Positions 37,885 through 51,150 of a DNA stretch of 64,000 nucleotides are shown here, in pieces. A program made the position numbers and the translations under genes. The DNA comes from Cinclus cinclus. Its lineage: Eukaryota > Chordata > Aves > Passeriformes > Cinclidae. The notes below the pieces were generated by a model that searched no databases, had not been told where the DNA came from, and worked only from the letters and a program-made list of their open reading frames with translations. Positions within the stretch are counted from its first letter, which is position 1; each line of letters opens with the position of its first letter. Where the stretch lies: NCBI RefSeq assembly GCF_963662255.1, contig NC_085049.1:22290142-22354141 (forward strand), in the 5' to 3' direction.

Positions 37885-40800
37885 GCCCAAAATGCTTCAG
37901 CAGGGCTGCAGAGGCTGATACGATGGAGTAATTACAGATGTCATACAACCTGATAGCATCTTTGCAACACAGGGCCTCCTAATGAGAATGGGTTACACTT
38001 GGAACGATTGTTTAAAGTCTTGAATGTGGCATAATTATGTAAAACAAATCCCCAGCTCTGAGCTAACTAAACCCCTGACTAAAAGGCGTGAATTTCACAA
38101 GCTTCAAAGAAGTCTTAGAAAATGCTGTCATGACCCACTCTACATGATTCTAAGGGCATTCAGGAAGAAGATGGTTCAGAACTGTCACACATAAAACTGT
38201 ACCCATCAGAAAGGGCAGGAATTTCCTCCTGATAAAATGTGCTCACCACTGTGGAGATTGGAGATCTTCCCATAAAGTCTTTGCTCAGACTGAAAGAAAT
38301 GCCACCTAAGGCAGGTGAGGGTAGGATAATTTTGCCTCCATGTGGTCCCTGATCTCCCCTGGAGAGTGCCCCAGGGCTGACTGCCACTGTAGCCTCGTCC
38401 TTACAATAAGATCCAAAAAGGAAGGCTGGGGAATCATAACTGTCCAAATAAATTAGAGGTGTGCTGTAAATTCCAGCGTGAGATAGGCTCACACCAGGAT
38501 GCTGTCGATGAAAATACAATAACCCAGTAGCTTTAGCCAGCCAATCCATTTCTCTCGTTTTAATCTCAGAAATGCCCCTGCTATAGTCTAGTCCAGCCTC
38601 TCTGAATTGCAGCCTTAGGAGCAGTCTTTTCCCTTCGGATCTGGACAGGGGAAGAAACATTTTCAGAAGAAATACTGATAAAAAGCGCATCTTATGCTGA
38701 GAACTGAAGTTTATGAGCATTATCTAAATGATAATTCCACTTCTCCAAGAAAATGAGCACTTGGCTGGCCTAGGAATCTCATAAATTTCTGGACCATGGT
38801 TCCTGCTAGCCAGCACATGCTGTTACCATACTACAACATCAGTTTATCATTCCTCAATTTCACTTTCTGATATGGTGATTAGGTGTAGTCCCCTTGCTTG
38901 TGAAAAAACACTTCTAAATACACTGGCTCATTCAATGTATCTCATGATTTTATGATCCTAATTTGTATCCTTTTGTTTCTTCATATTTAAATTTCTAGCA
39001 GGCCTTCTAATGATACAGTATTATTAGTTCCATTTTAAATTTTAAAGTTTCCCTCACTTTCTTCTTAATCCCTATGTGCTTGTGAACAACACAAAGGCAA
39101 GTTAAAAGAAGAAAGGAATTTGGTAATGTAAAGGTAGCCACTGTCCTCCTTCAGAAAGAGCAGACTATTTACCACATGGCCAATATCTTTCAAGATAAAG
39201 TTATTTTTCCTTACAGTTACAGTTCTATTCTACTCTGCCAAAACCCCCACTGTCACAGGTGAAACAATTTTTTATTGCCTATCTAGTGGAATGCATTTTT
39301 TGTGTTTTTCTTTCATTTTTATTTTACACTTCAGCATCTTAACTATAAAGTGTAAGGCTTGATTAAACAGGACACCACTCAGTTTTCTAAGGGAGTTGGG
39401 CTACGCTGGTTAATGGAAGTAGTTCACAGATATAACTGAAGGTTTTAGTAGCAGCAGCCTAATGACCATCCACCACAGTAATAAAAGTTTTTTTTAATAA
39501 AGTGATGGAGTAACAGTAAAAGCCAAAATCAGCAAGCAGGAAAAGGGCTCAATATGTTATATTTAGGACTTAGAAACACGTAAAATTAGAAAGACCTTTG
39601 CTTTCCATAAGCTATTGCATATAAAGGACATATAAAAAGGTGGAAGAATTTGATGTTTCCATCAGGAGTTTTTAGGTCAAGGAATCCATTCAGAAGCTGT
39701 TCAACAGGAGTATCTGAAACAGGTTGTTTCATCCGAGACCCTACTGAATGGTGCTCTCTGCTACCAAAAACCTTCAGTTATACCTGGAAATGACTTCCAT
39801 TGACCCGAGTAGCCCAATTCCCTCATACAGAGAGATGTCATTTTTAATCAAGACTTACACTTTGTAGTTAAAACACTAAAACGTAAAGTAAAAATGAAAT
39901 AAAGCACAAAGAAATGTAGTAAAGCAGTAAAAAATAATGTTTTACCAAATGAGAACAGGCATGATGAAAATACTGCATTTTCTATTGAATCATACCTTAA
40001 AATAAACAGAGGCTCATAAATGCCAAGTTGAAACAGAATAATGCCTTGCCTTAAAATCAGAGTTTAATTCACCCAAGGGAGAAAAAAAAAATGTGGGCAG
40101 ATTCCTTCTGCATCTGATGACAAACTCTCATTATTTCAGGCTATCTTCCAGGCTATGTAGCAGAGCAATGAGGAAAAAAGTGTAATTTCATAAAAGCATC
40201 AGACCCTGTACCTGTAGTAAAAGAAATCGTATCTAGCTGCTGGAGACATTCCTTTTGATGAATAAAATACAACACAACCACTCTTTCCATATAGCAAAAT
40301 GATTTATTTTCTGTCACTGCAGTTGTATATTGATGTAACTCACTGCTGTCACAGATTCCTGGCAGCAGGGTTGAAAAAACGTGATCAAGCTCAATGACAA
40401 GTACCTGTCAAACAAAGGACACTGATTTGCCTTGCTGAGTGGGATGTAAATTCCCAGCCTACAAGAGAGGAAAATGATCCTTCAGCATCAGGTCCCACAC
40501 AGTGAAGAATTACCTGGGCATAGGAGAGATTCTCTGTGACTGGAGGGAGTATCTACATAAAACAGATTTCTGAGATTTGCAGCACTAGGGTACAGATTTG
40601 GGATTTGCACATGGAGATCAGCTCCAGAAATGGAGGGCAAGGCCAAGGAAAGAGTCTTGCTTTAGCTCCAGTGGTGTGGGAAAGGATGGAAGGACTGGTG
40701 CTGTGCTTCCTCTGCATGTCCAAGCTGCAGCCTCTGAGCCTCCAAGAAATGGAGAACAGCGAGGGTTTACAAAACTCAGTGAGATGACACAATTATTTAG

Positions 40801-43733
40801 GGCTAGGAAGGAATTTGGGGCCAAGTGTGACTGCACCAGAGGTGAAGGAAAATATCACTGCAATCCTTGAAGCGGCAGTTTGGCCAAGCCAGCACCTCCA
40901 GGTTCTGCAAATACATCATCAGAACTTTAAGAATCAAAGTGCTCAGAACTTTGTTTTCATCTCTTGGGCAAACTTTGTGCACCAACAGCAGAGTTTTGAA
41001 TAAATAAAGTTTACCTACATTGTCTTCTAGAAGACCGATACCAAAGAGCTGCAGTAGCTCAGCCTGGATGTTACCAAAGGAGCTCCACTTCAGGTCAATC
41101 CTTTTAATTTGCAACATTTGGCATTTAGCCAAATAGTTGTGACTTAATAGGATCTGCAAATTAAAATTAAAATCCTGCTTGCCTGTCTGTTTCAGTTCTT
41201 ATCCCACACTTCCTCCCTGGGCAGTACACTCCATTCTTAGTGCTGTATCCTGGATGCTCCTGGGTGCTTGTCTTATCTTCCTTCAATTTGTGGCAACTCC
41301 TACTTAACAAAGACCCAAACATGCCACAGTGGAACTCTCTCAAAATAGCTGAATATTCTTCTAAGTCTCCAAAGGACTTCAGTACAGAACCTTAGAGGCA
41401 GAAAAGAAACAGAGCACAAGCTCAACAAACTTCCGAGCCTTGGAGATGCATGGAAGATGGGATAGATTATATTCCTGAATCCAGCAAAAAGAACTTTAGA
41501 GGAAGCCTAGGGCTCAAAGTGCAAATTAGAATCCTTTTTTTGAGACATTTTCTTCCCTTACTTCAAAGAACAAAAGGGATTCTGATACCAGTTCAATGAG
41601 GGGATTAGAAATAATAAATAACTGCTGTGTTTGTACATTATTTTAACAGCATGGAAAGGAAACAATTTATGTTATGCAGCATAGGTCCTTACTTATGTGC
41701 TGCAACTACTGAGGACAACTCTGAAAGACATTAGCAGCAATAATTTCAATCACAGGTCAACTGTGAATTTTTCCTTTGCTTTTTTATTTACATTCCTTTT
41801 TCTCTTCCAGGCTTTTTGTTCCCTTCATCTTTTTTTCCGCCTCATATTTCTATTCAAACAAGTCAGACAAATGTTTTAAACAATCAAATGTGTAGCAAAT
41901 TCAGTATCTGGCAACTCCTTGTCCTTTTGCACAATGAACATACACTGTGTTTTCCACGGCGACCTCAAGGCCTTGCAGACATGGGAATCACTGTGCTTTT
42001 GTAAACCAATACAGATAAATACACATGTATTTTAAAAAGAAAACAGTTCCTCTCTGAAGAATTTAGGACTAAAATAATTTCCTGCTTTATACTCTCCAGC
42101 AAATAAAACAGAGCTCAGAGTTACAAACTGAGAAACTCTGAGCCTGATGTTTCCAAAAATTTGTTATCTAATAGCTCTTAAGTGCATATATAACATTTAT
42201 TATTCCCTGTGAACACTGTGTAAGCAGAAGTTCAGCAAATTTGTTAGAGACTCATATTTTAAGATGATTTAAGACTTCATAAACCTGATAACAAAACAAT
42301 AGGGGTAAGATAACAAGTTTCTACCCTTGATTACTTTCCTGCTTTAGTGGGGCGCTCCCACTGTGACCTGCACCAGACATTAATCTGCAAGAGAGAGGAC
42401 CAGAGAGAAACTGAGGGCAAGTGATTAAAGCAGATGCCTCCTTTGTCCAGACACATGCACAGGCTTCATCAACCCCACGCCAGCAGTCTCGCCCTCCCCA
42501 TGAGAGCCTGGCAGATCCCAGCCCTGTCCCTGTCGGTGGGCAGGATGGAGGTGGGATGGAGTGAGCAGGGAGAGCTGATGGATCCCTGCCACTGTCCCAG
42601 CACCTGCAGTGCACACACAGTGTCCATCTGCACATCACTCCATTACAAAACATATTGTGGCAATGGAGAAAATGTGAAAATTTCCAAATTCAGCTTACAC
42701 ACCGTGACCTAAGAGGATTTTTTAAAGCAATATCTACTAGGCTTGCTCTATGAAAGCACTGACTGTTCCAGGCCAGGATTCTTCTCAGGAACAGAAGCTA
42801 AACAAAAACCTGTAACTGAATCTCCAGCATCCACTCTTGCGCCATGAAAAACCCCAGCAATGTTGCAGTTTGAAATTCAGGAAGAAAAACAGTAAGCATA
42901 ATAAATGGCTCTGGGCTCAACGTGTCCTTGCTGAGAGTAATATTGAATTCTCCCCTGCATAAAAACATCGCAAAAGGATGAAATGTTAGGACAGTAAATA
43001 TAATGTTTTAAGAGGAGGAGAAGCAGACCTGCCAGCTGTCTTAAACTGAAATCCAGGAAAAATCCCATTTCTTCCCCCTCTCCCTATATAATTTAATATT
43101 TCAAGGCCCAAATGAGGAATCATATTTATGCACAGGATGCAAAGAAAGGCACTGAAGAAAATGCACAACTGTGGAAAACTTTAAGTAGCTCAGGTAATCT
43201 AGAATCAAACTCAAATCTAGTTTCAGATTTAAAAGTTTTCAAAAATTCAAAGTGTGAGCATGAGAGATGACTAAGAAATTTACAACAGTAAGGAAAATTC
43301 CAATTGTGTTTCTGAAATGACAACCCATTCCTTTATGAATTCCTTTAATCTGCTACAGTTCTATGATAAAATTTATAATAAAATACTGAATGAGAAAATT
43401 TCTTTTTAAATAGATCTTTAATAGGCTGTAGATAAGTGGAAGTTTCCTTTTCATTTCATGGGAGAATATGGTTATAAATGGCATTATTCTCAGCCATAAA
43501 CATAAGGAGGGTCCTTAATTCAGGAAAAGCAGGATAAAGAAGACTCCTAAGAATTCTAGACCATCACAAAAATCCAGATATAAAAGATATTGTTGACTCA
43601 AACATAAGGGACTAAAGATAAGGAACAACAGGGGGTGCCTTGACCCCCGTGTTTAAGCAGTGCTCATATGGAAAGTGGCAGATGGACAATCCTGCCCTAA
43701 AAAAAATGTTCCTTAAAATTTTTTCTACTAAGA

Positions 43734-43750
43734 TTTTTTTTTTTTTTTTT
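43734..43750. repeat. T17 homopolymer
   Basis: Seventeen consecutive T residues in non-coding sequence. Confidence 0.9.
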
Positions 43751-44217
43751 AACTGAAAATTTAAAGGACAGTGAGACAAAATTATCACTATGTTTTTAAA
43801 TGTTACTTTTTGGAGTGCTCGTGCTTTTTCTCAGAGAAATATGTGAAATATCCTTGCCAAATGATACCATTTTTAATGAACCATTGTCAGCACCCATGAT
43901 AGCTGAGTGATGCATATTCCAGGAGTTTGAAGAAACCAGGAGGTCATAGCATTTCACCTAAAATATATTGAATTCCAAGTGTTACTGTATGTAAATAGCA
44001 AATATAGCCAGACAGACACATAGCAGAAAAGTCTGATAGGTTTCTTTCATTTTTTGTTTTTGACTCAAAGTGAATTTTGAAGAATTTTTAAGAAAATAAG
44101 GAAAAAAAAACACATAAAAAGCAGGGAAATCAAGCTTCTCCTACTTCTTGTTTTAAATCTCAGTTGACAGCTGAGTCCTACAAATAACAAACTTCTATTT
44201 CTGCCTGATCCTGCCAT

Positions 44218-44260
44218 TGGGTAACAGTCCCGGGTTTGGGACCTTGGAATCTGTTACCCA
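44218..44260. other. Stem-loop with 10-bp perfect stem
   Basis: TGGGTAACAG (44218-44227) pairs exactly with CTGTTACCCA (44251-44260). The 23-base loop contains a second inverted repeat, TCCC...GGGA (44228-44241), around CCCGGG. The nested symmetry is visible on both strands. No transcript or transposon family was recognised to explain it. Confidence 0.8.
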
Positions 44261-45923
44261 TAAAATGACATTGATCCAACTCAGAATTGCCAGAACTGAA
44301 TCAGATGGGAAAGCACAAACACAAAAAATAAAGCAAAAGAACTCCATGTTTCCACTGACGTTTACAATAATTAGATGAACAGAAAGCTACATTTTGAAAA
44401 ACAAACAAAATCATTTCTATTTAAAGAACAATGCTGTCACCTTGCTAACAGCTTCTCAAGAAATTAATCATGTGTAAGGAAGGAGAGATTATTTTCTTTC
44501 TAGTCAAGAACTGGTGAGTAACCACAGCTGGGGCTTGCCAAGAAGCAATTGCTACACTCATCCTTCTGCTTTCTTTCAGATTTATTTCCACAGGAACATC
44601 ACATATTTCCCAGACCTACTGCCTTTTGCACCTGAGACACCTTTTTAGCTACTATTCCCTTTTCAAGTCTTTTGTAACAGGTTCAAAGGACAGTGTGGAA
44701 AAGTCAGACTCCCTTCCCTGGATCCTCCCAAACCTTTCTCTGTGGAATCAAGGCAGTTTTGCTCAGATCTGCATCACCCCACAGCAGCCAGGATTTATGT
44801 CTGGCATGTTGGAAAGCTTTCTTGGGTATGAAAATCTTTCTTTAAAAAGAACAAACAAAAAAGCTGGGAGAAAGAAAGCTCACTGAGCAGTAGAAACTAC
44901 CCAAGTAAAACAGACTGAAGGCTGAGGTATGTGATTTAATTGGGGATGTATTTAGGCTAGCAGGAAATGCCACTGATAAGAAGTTAAGGACTAAATGGAC
45001 AATGTCTTCTAAGGGATTTCAAATTCTTTGATGGGCCTATAAGGCAGAAGTCCCCTTACAGTCTGTGCTGCAACCAGAGTTAATTATGGATTTATATACG
45101 TGGAGAAAAGCCTTGATAGTTATCTGTAATAAGCCTAAATTGGAGAGAGACAACCTGAGGTCAGAGAAGTTATTAGTCTGCCACAGAGAACTTGTAATGA
45201 AGCCAGAAAATGATGTGTGTCTAAAAAACCTCAAACCCACCTCCCCCTCCTTCCCAGTTTGAGGTAGCCCTGCCTTCATCATCCTTACTTCCTTGCTGAC
45301 TTGCACAAATCAAGGCTTTCCCTTTTCATAATACCTGTTAAATTTACTTCCCCTTTTCCATACAGCATCCAGATTTAACAATCACTCTGTTACCCCTGCT
45401 GTCACATACTCTCAAGGAGTCAGCTGAAAAGGTAGCTGGTTTCTGTAACACAGGAATTTTTCAGGATATCACTGTGTTCTGAAGATAGTCTTCCTTGTAC
45501 AGGAAAAAAAGGGTATTTGGAGGCCAGCAGCAACTGCTCACCCAGGCAAGCAGCCAGGATTTACCTGGCTGAGTCTCTGTAGCTCTGCCAGAGGATGCAG
45601 GTCACAGCCTGGGAGAGTTCCAGCTGTGATGTAAAAGTGCTAAAAAAGCTCTGGAGATGGTGGACTGAATGCCAGTTTTCTGTTGCATTGTCATAAACAT
45701 GAGGTATCTACAAGTGAGCAAATTATTCACCCTTGGGCTCTATAACTTAATTTTCTGTATGCATGTTAAATCGAATTAAAAATCTTGTCTTTCCAAATGG
45801 TTACTTTACTTCATTTCCAAAGGTGCAGATTGATCAGCTGACTTTGATTTCAGCAGAGACCTACATTGTACAGAGAGTGTCTGCCAAACCTGTACGCACA
45901 TTTAAGTGCCTGTTCTAAAAGCA

Positions 45924-45945
45924 GGGGGGTTGGGGGAGGGGGGGG
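45924..45945 (+). other. Strong G-quadruplex motif
   Basis: G6, TT, G5, A and G8 in 22 bases. The last run can supply two tetrad strands, so four or more runs with very short loops are available. This is the most G-dense spot in the window. Confidence 0.75.
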
Positions 45946-47835
45946 AGCCCAATCTTCCTGGCTTAAAATGTTTGATACTCTTCACATTTGGAATGGTTAG
46001 TTTTCAAGGGAGAATTTTTTTAAAAAATAATGGTGACAACAGGGGTCTCAGGCTGGGCTCAACATGGGCTCAACACCATTCTCTCAACCCAGGGTAGCAT
46101 GTGCAGGAACTGGGTGCTCACACCACACTGAGATTTTGGTAATGGTCATGCAAAATTCAGAAGTGCCAAAGCTTCGGTTAGGTGACCTCTGAACACTCAA
46201 TGCAGTATTGGCAATGAATTCTTCCTCTTGCCCAAAATAAACTCGAGGAGGCATTGTTCTGTACCATGCTGGACTTGGGGCTGTCTGTGTTGGGAACTGG
46301 GCTCCTCCTGCACTGCCAGCACTTCAGGGAAGATCCAGGTATGACCCCCATGACTTGCTCAGCCCTTTTTGTCTGGCCTTGCATCTGCTCACAAGGGTTT
46401 TAATGATTGCCAACTGGAAGGGCTGGTTTTGTTAGAAAGCACAGAAGAGTGGAGTATAAAACTTCCTTTAGCAGATTCCCACTAATTGCTTTCCAGAGTT
46501 TTCCCATCCAAAGGGAGAAGTGGTGCTTCTCTCTTTCCCTATTAATGAAGGCCATGATTTCAGTTATGAGTGGGATAAATCCTATCTTTAAGCAGGTGAA
46601 TAGAAATGTTTGAAGAGCCTGGGTTTATGGATGAAAATCTTCAGGGCTAGGAGACTGCAGTTATATGTGCCTCCATTAGAAACATGTGTGCTGAATTTTA
46701 GGCAAAATACTTCTGTTTCCAATACCACCAGGTACTACAAATAAATCAACCATTCATTTTTAGGTCATTGAGTTAAATGAGAGCACTTGCTAAAGACATC
46801 AATTCTAACATGAAAGAACATTTCTTGGTAACCTATAAGCCTAAGATTTAATTTTCTTGTGGCTAGCTGCTCTAGTAATGAGGGAGAATATGAGAGATAA
46901 TTTATTTTCCCTTCAGAAAATATCTAGGTCTGTGTGAAGTCTTCATGTGGGACTCACATTAAATGTTGATTTCATCTGTGAAATTATACCTGTAATTATA
47001 TAAGAAATTATACCAAGGCTTGTACAAATTTGTTTCTAAGCCTTGCAATTCCAATGAGTAATAGCATTTTAAATGCAGTCAATTAAAGACCTTTCACCTT
47101 TCTTGTGAAAGATGTGGTAAAATTGAGCAACAAAATCAATTACCTTCTTCAACCTTTGATTCAGAAAAAAAATCAATGCCAAACTGCAGGTGTGTTCTGC
47201 TGCATTTTGGATTGTGACCTTTTGGGGTTTTTTGGATGGAAGAGATGACAGTTGGATTACAAAGCACTTAACACATTTGCAAAGATGTCTGAACTTTTAG
47301 TGCCAGGAACCAACAGCAGCTTTTTACCATGCTTAGCCTAAGTATAAAAATTGTTGCTCCTGATTTTTTACTGGATCTGTAGCTCAAAATTCATCTGAAT
47401 AATTCCAGTGCCAGGATGCACCTCTAGTTGTCAGTCACAGTAATGGAGCAAGCACAACCCAAAAAAAAAAAGGATGTTTCAACAAAAAATCTATGCCGAG
47501 TAATGCCCAGGTTTAGCTTTATTTAGTTTATGGTACCTGATAAGGGACAGCCAATGGCACAGTAGTGATGTTACTTGAGGCAACTCTCTCCCTAAGTTCC
47601 TTTGGTATAATGATTTTCTTTCCCTTAATTTACCAATGCCTCTATAGAAAGAGGAGGAAAGAAAAGCAACAAGAAGTGTTTTACAGCTGAGTGAGAACGG
47701 AGAACCTTAATTTCTATAGTTGTGTTCTAGAAAAGTTATGTACAGCCAACCACCAGGCTTGTGGTAAATGCCCAATAACCCTGATAGCAAGAAAGAACAT
47801 TACTGCTATCCTGAATCAGCAATGCCAAAAACCAG

Positions 47836-47845
47836 CCCCCCCCCC
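47836..47845. repeat. C10 homopolymer
   Basis: Ten consecutive C residues; short, and prone to length errors in sequencing. Confidence 0.9.
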
Positions 47846-48442
47846 AAATTGAGAATGGAATAAAAATTACATTAATTACAGAGCTTATCTGCCTCTTTGC
47901 TTCAGTTACAGTTCCCTCATTTAATTCAGAAAAAGAAGTCAAAGTACAACTGGTGAGTCAAGTCTCTGACCTCACTTAAGTCTTTGAGCTAATGTTGTGA
48001 TTATGGCATTTCCTCATGGCTGTTCTAATTTGTGAGTTACGATATCATGATTTTCTTATTATAAGCTATTTTTTCAACACACATATTTGTATTAAATATA
48101 ATATATAAAGTATCTCTATGTGTTCCCCAAAACAAAGATAAATCAGGTGAATATTCTATGGGGTATATCTTGTGATTAAAAATACATTAATTGGCTTCTA
48201 GGATAATATCCTAGGTAGGAAAATAATGGGACTGTTCTGATGGCTACAGGAGAGCCATTCATTACTTTTGTTGCATTAATTTCTCCTGGTCAAACTTGGT
48301 TCACAGTGGCTACAGAACCCACAATCACTTTCCAAAATAAACACAGTCTCCTCCATAGCACCTGAGTAAATCTGAATGGTTAGTATTAACTGCTGATTTT
48401 CTTCATTTTGTAAAAGACCACTGCTTCAGAAATCCTGGAGTG

Positions 48443-48735
48443 AATCACAGAATCATTAATATTTGGAAGGGATGCACAGAGATCATCTAGTTCAGGCTTC
48501 TGTTCAGAACACAGTCATCCTAGGCCAGATAAGGCTTGGTCTTATCAAACTCTTCCATCACCAGCTGTCCCACTGCCCCATTCCCCTCACCATGACAAAA
48601 CATTTCTCTGTTCCTCCCCTGTTCTGTCACAGGGATGAATTTTTTTTTCTATACCTTCCCATCAGGTGGCTGCAGACAGCAGCAAGGTTTTCCCTGAGTC
48701 TTCCCTTTTTAAGCCTTCTCTTTTTATTCCCCAGT
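48443..48735 (-). mobile_element. CR1 LINE 3' fragment
   Basis: The plus strand opens with 'aatcacagaatcattaat', then 'tttggaaggga' and 'gagatcatctagttc'. These are the reverse complement of the CR1 3' end and its octamer-type terminus. The later part ('ttccctgagtcttccc', 'aagccttctc') matches further CR1 3' untranslated sequence. Divergence is considerable. The element is truncated at its 5' side, as is usual for CR1. Confidence 0.65.
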
Positions 48736-50989
48736 GCCAAGGATATGTCAGGTATCCCCAGCCCTAGATATCTTGGTGACACTCTGCCAGACCGATGGAA
48801 CTGCTGCAGATTAAAATGCCACATAAAAAAAATATAAAAAAAAATATATATATTTGAATCTGGTTAAGAGTAAAATAAATGAAAGTTTCCAAATACTAAA
48901 GTTATTTCTCAGAGGAAAAGGGTGCCTGATGTGCCCTCAATGCTCCCACATTTTCCAGAAGCACTCGAGCATCACAAGAGTTTCTGTGGAATATCTGCAT
49001 GGAAACCCCTTTCAAAATGCAAAATTATTCAGTGTTACGCAGCAGAAAGTACAAGCTACAGTGCTTACAATGAGCTCAGAAACAACTGCACACCCTTCCT
49101 CCACCTGAGCAGGGAACTGAGCCACACAGACTATGCAGGCAAACCTTCATCCAGCATCAGATCAGGACAAACAGCCTTACTGCTAATGGGGAATCTATAA
49201 CCAACTTAAGGGGCACATCCTAACCCAGCAGGAGCTTCTCTTTTACAGGACGGTTTTTATTTATCAAATACAAAATAGGGATTTATAGAGACACAACAGT
49301 GGGTATGCAGGTGTCCAATAATCATATTAGAAACATGCAGAGAAAGCCTATAAAAACCCAGTTACTTACTATTGCTGGTAGTCTCAAACCCAACCTTCAC
49401 AAATGCAGCTCAACCACACAATAACATCTCAATCACATCAAAGCTTCTAAATATGCAACCCTGCATCAGATCTCAGAAATTAAAAACAGTATGAGCAACC
49501 TCTCAATGGCCCAGGTGGTGTTCTTGGTCAAAATACCGCATACCTATATTACAATCCATTAATAATTAATTATTTTGTTTTCTAGATAGAAATTAATATT
49601 CTAACTTCCTACAAAATCTCTTAGATAAACACACTTCCCTCAAATATTAGTACTCAGTAGTAGCATTGTTGAAGACCTTGGGAGTTCCACACATTAAGCT
49701 CTCAATTTAAAAACAAACCAATCAGTCAAATAATCCCTAAGAATGGAGAGACCATCCCTGGTTTATGCTAAAATAAAATTGCAGTTCTAAAATTTAAACC
49801 AGATTTTTTGTTTCTGTGGAATGGAGACAAAATGGTGCTTATTAGCAGTTTGGTCACTTGTTTTGATGTTGCCAGCAGCTCCCCAGGACGTGAATAATTA
49901 ACAGTGGGACACTCAGAGAGACTTGAATCACTTCCAATATTTCTGTGCTTTAATAATGCCTGAAGCCTTTTAGATACCAAAAATTATAATTATTATATTC
50001 CTGCCTTCCTCTTAAGTAATTGATCTTCAGACTGTAACAAAATGATCACAGTTGCTTACTTTAATTAGTCTCAGATTTTAGGAAAAAGAGCATGATCAGT
50101 ATTTATGCTCTTTATTAGGCACTTTTAAGATCACCTCCAAAGTGGTGTAATTTGCCAGCTGCTGCATTACAAATGCCACACTCACATCAGCCTTATCAGA
50201 GACCTAACATTTGATTTTAAAATCCTCCTCTAAATATGCACTTTAATGAAACTGTTTGACCTGTTTATTTATTCATTATTACTGATTCAGAATTAAAGAA
50301 TTCAGAATTCAAAATGATGAGGTCAAAAAACCATGTATTCCATCCTACAGAAATTCAAGCAGAATTTTTTTTCTAGGCACAGAACATGGATACAAAAATA
50401 CCTCGAACAGAGTACCTTTATAAAATGCATTTTGGCCAATGACTTTAGGTCATTAAGAGCTAGCTCATGTTACTATTAATTTCCTAGCTACAGAGAAATG
50501 TTATTTATTTAAGAAGCTTAAATGCTTATTAGCTCAGTCTTTGACAATTTAGCAATAATTTAGTCAGTTATTGCATAGGGTTTTAATGCCTTTAATGGTT
50601 CCATGCTTTTAATAAAAAAATAAATCATTTAATCCAGTTGAACTGCAAATTCAGTTTTTCCTGAAGAGGATCACAATTCAGTACCATGATTCCCCATTTT
50701 TTTCTCTTTATCGAAGACAGTCCAGCTGTACAACTCCCAAAGCATCTACTTTTCAGATTTCCTAGGGAATGGAATGTGAAGTATTTGGAGGCTTCTTGCA
50801 CGTTGAAGTATAATAAGAATTTCCAGTCTCATTGCTGGAAAGCAGTGAGTGTTAAAAAAAAAAATAGTATTATATAAAAGAAACGTTACTTCTAGGGGCC
50901 TGTTCTACTGTTAAAAACAAGGATACACCTTCTTTGCTAAAGTGTGGTTCCAGCACAACAACAGAGCAAGTCCCCCAGGTTAGAACCAT
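48736..50989. other. AT-rich non-coding stretch
   Basis: No gene recognised. An A/T-only low-complexity patch lies at about 48823-48854. The region 50090-50650 is rich in TAAT and TTTAAT cores and has the look of conserved regulatory DNA, but conservation cannot be judged here. Confidence 0.45.
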
Positions 50990-51150
50990 GAAATCATAGA
51001 TTCACAGGATGGTTTGGGTTGGAAAGGGACCTTAAAGATCAGTTCCACCCTCCTGCCATGGGCAGGGATACCTTCCACTATCCCAGGTTGCTCTGAGCCC
51101 TGTCCAGCCCTGAGCCCCTAAGGCCAGGTTGGATTAGGCAGCCCTACAGG
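50990..51150 (-). mobile_element. CR1 LINE 3' end
   Basis: On the plus strand 'catagattcacaggatgg', 'tttgggttggaaagggacct' and 'taaagatcagttccaccc' are followed by a 'ctgccatgggcagggat' block. This is the well-known reverse complement of the avian CR1 3' end, including the octamer-like terminus near 50993. It is better preserved than the other CR1 fragments here. Similarity fades after about 51150. Confidence 0.8.

Larger units (their letters stand above)
30927..44217. other. Long non-coding stretch
   Basis: About 13 kb with no recognised gene or interspersed repeat. The longest open frame is 186 codons on the minus strand (38160-38720), with a hydrophobic start but no identifiable domain; it is discussed as a finding. 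Other frames are under 120 codons. T-rich and A-rich tracts and a decamer repeat are listed separately. Confidence 0.5.
44261..48442. other. Non-coding stretch, possible isolated splice signals
   Basis: No identified gene. An excellent splice acceptor ending TTTCTTTCAG at 44579 leads into about 100 open codons (to 44886), and a separate acceptor/donor pair brackets ten bases at 44504-44513. Without partner exons these stay unproven. The G-rich and C-rich runs are listed separately. Confidence 0.45.
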
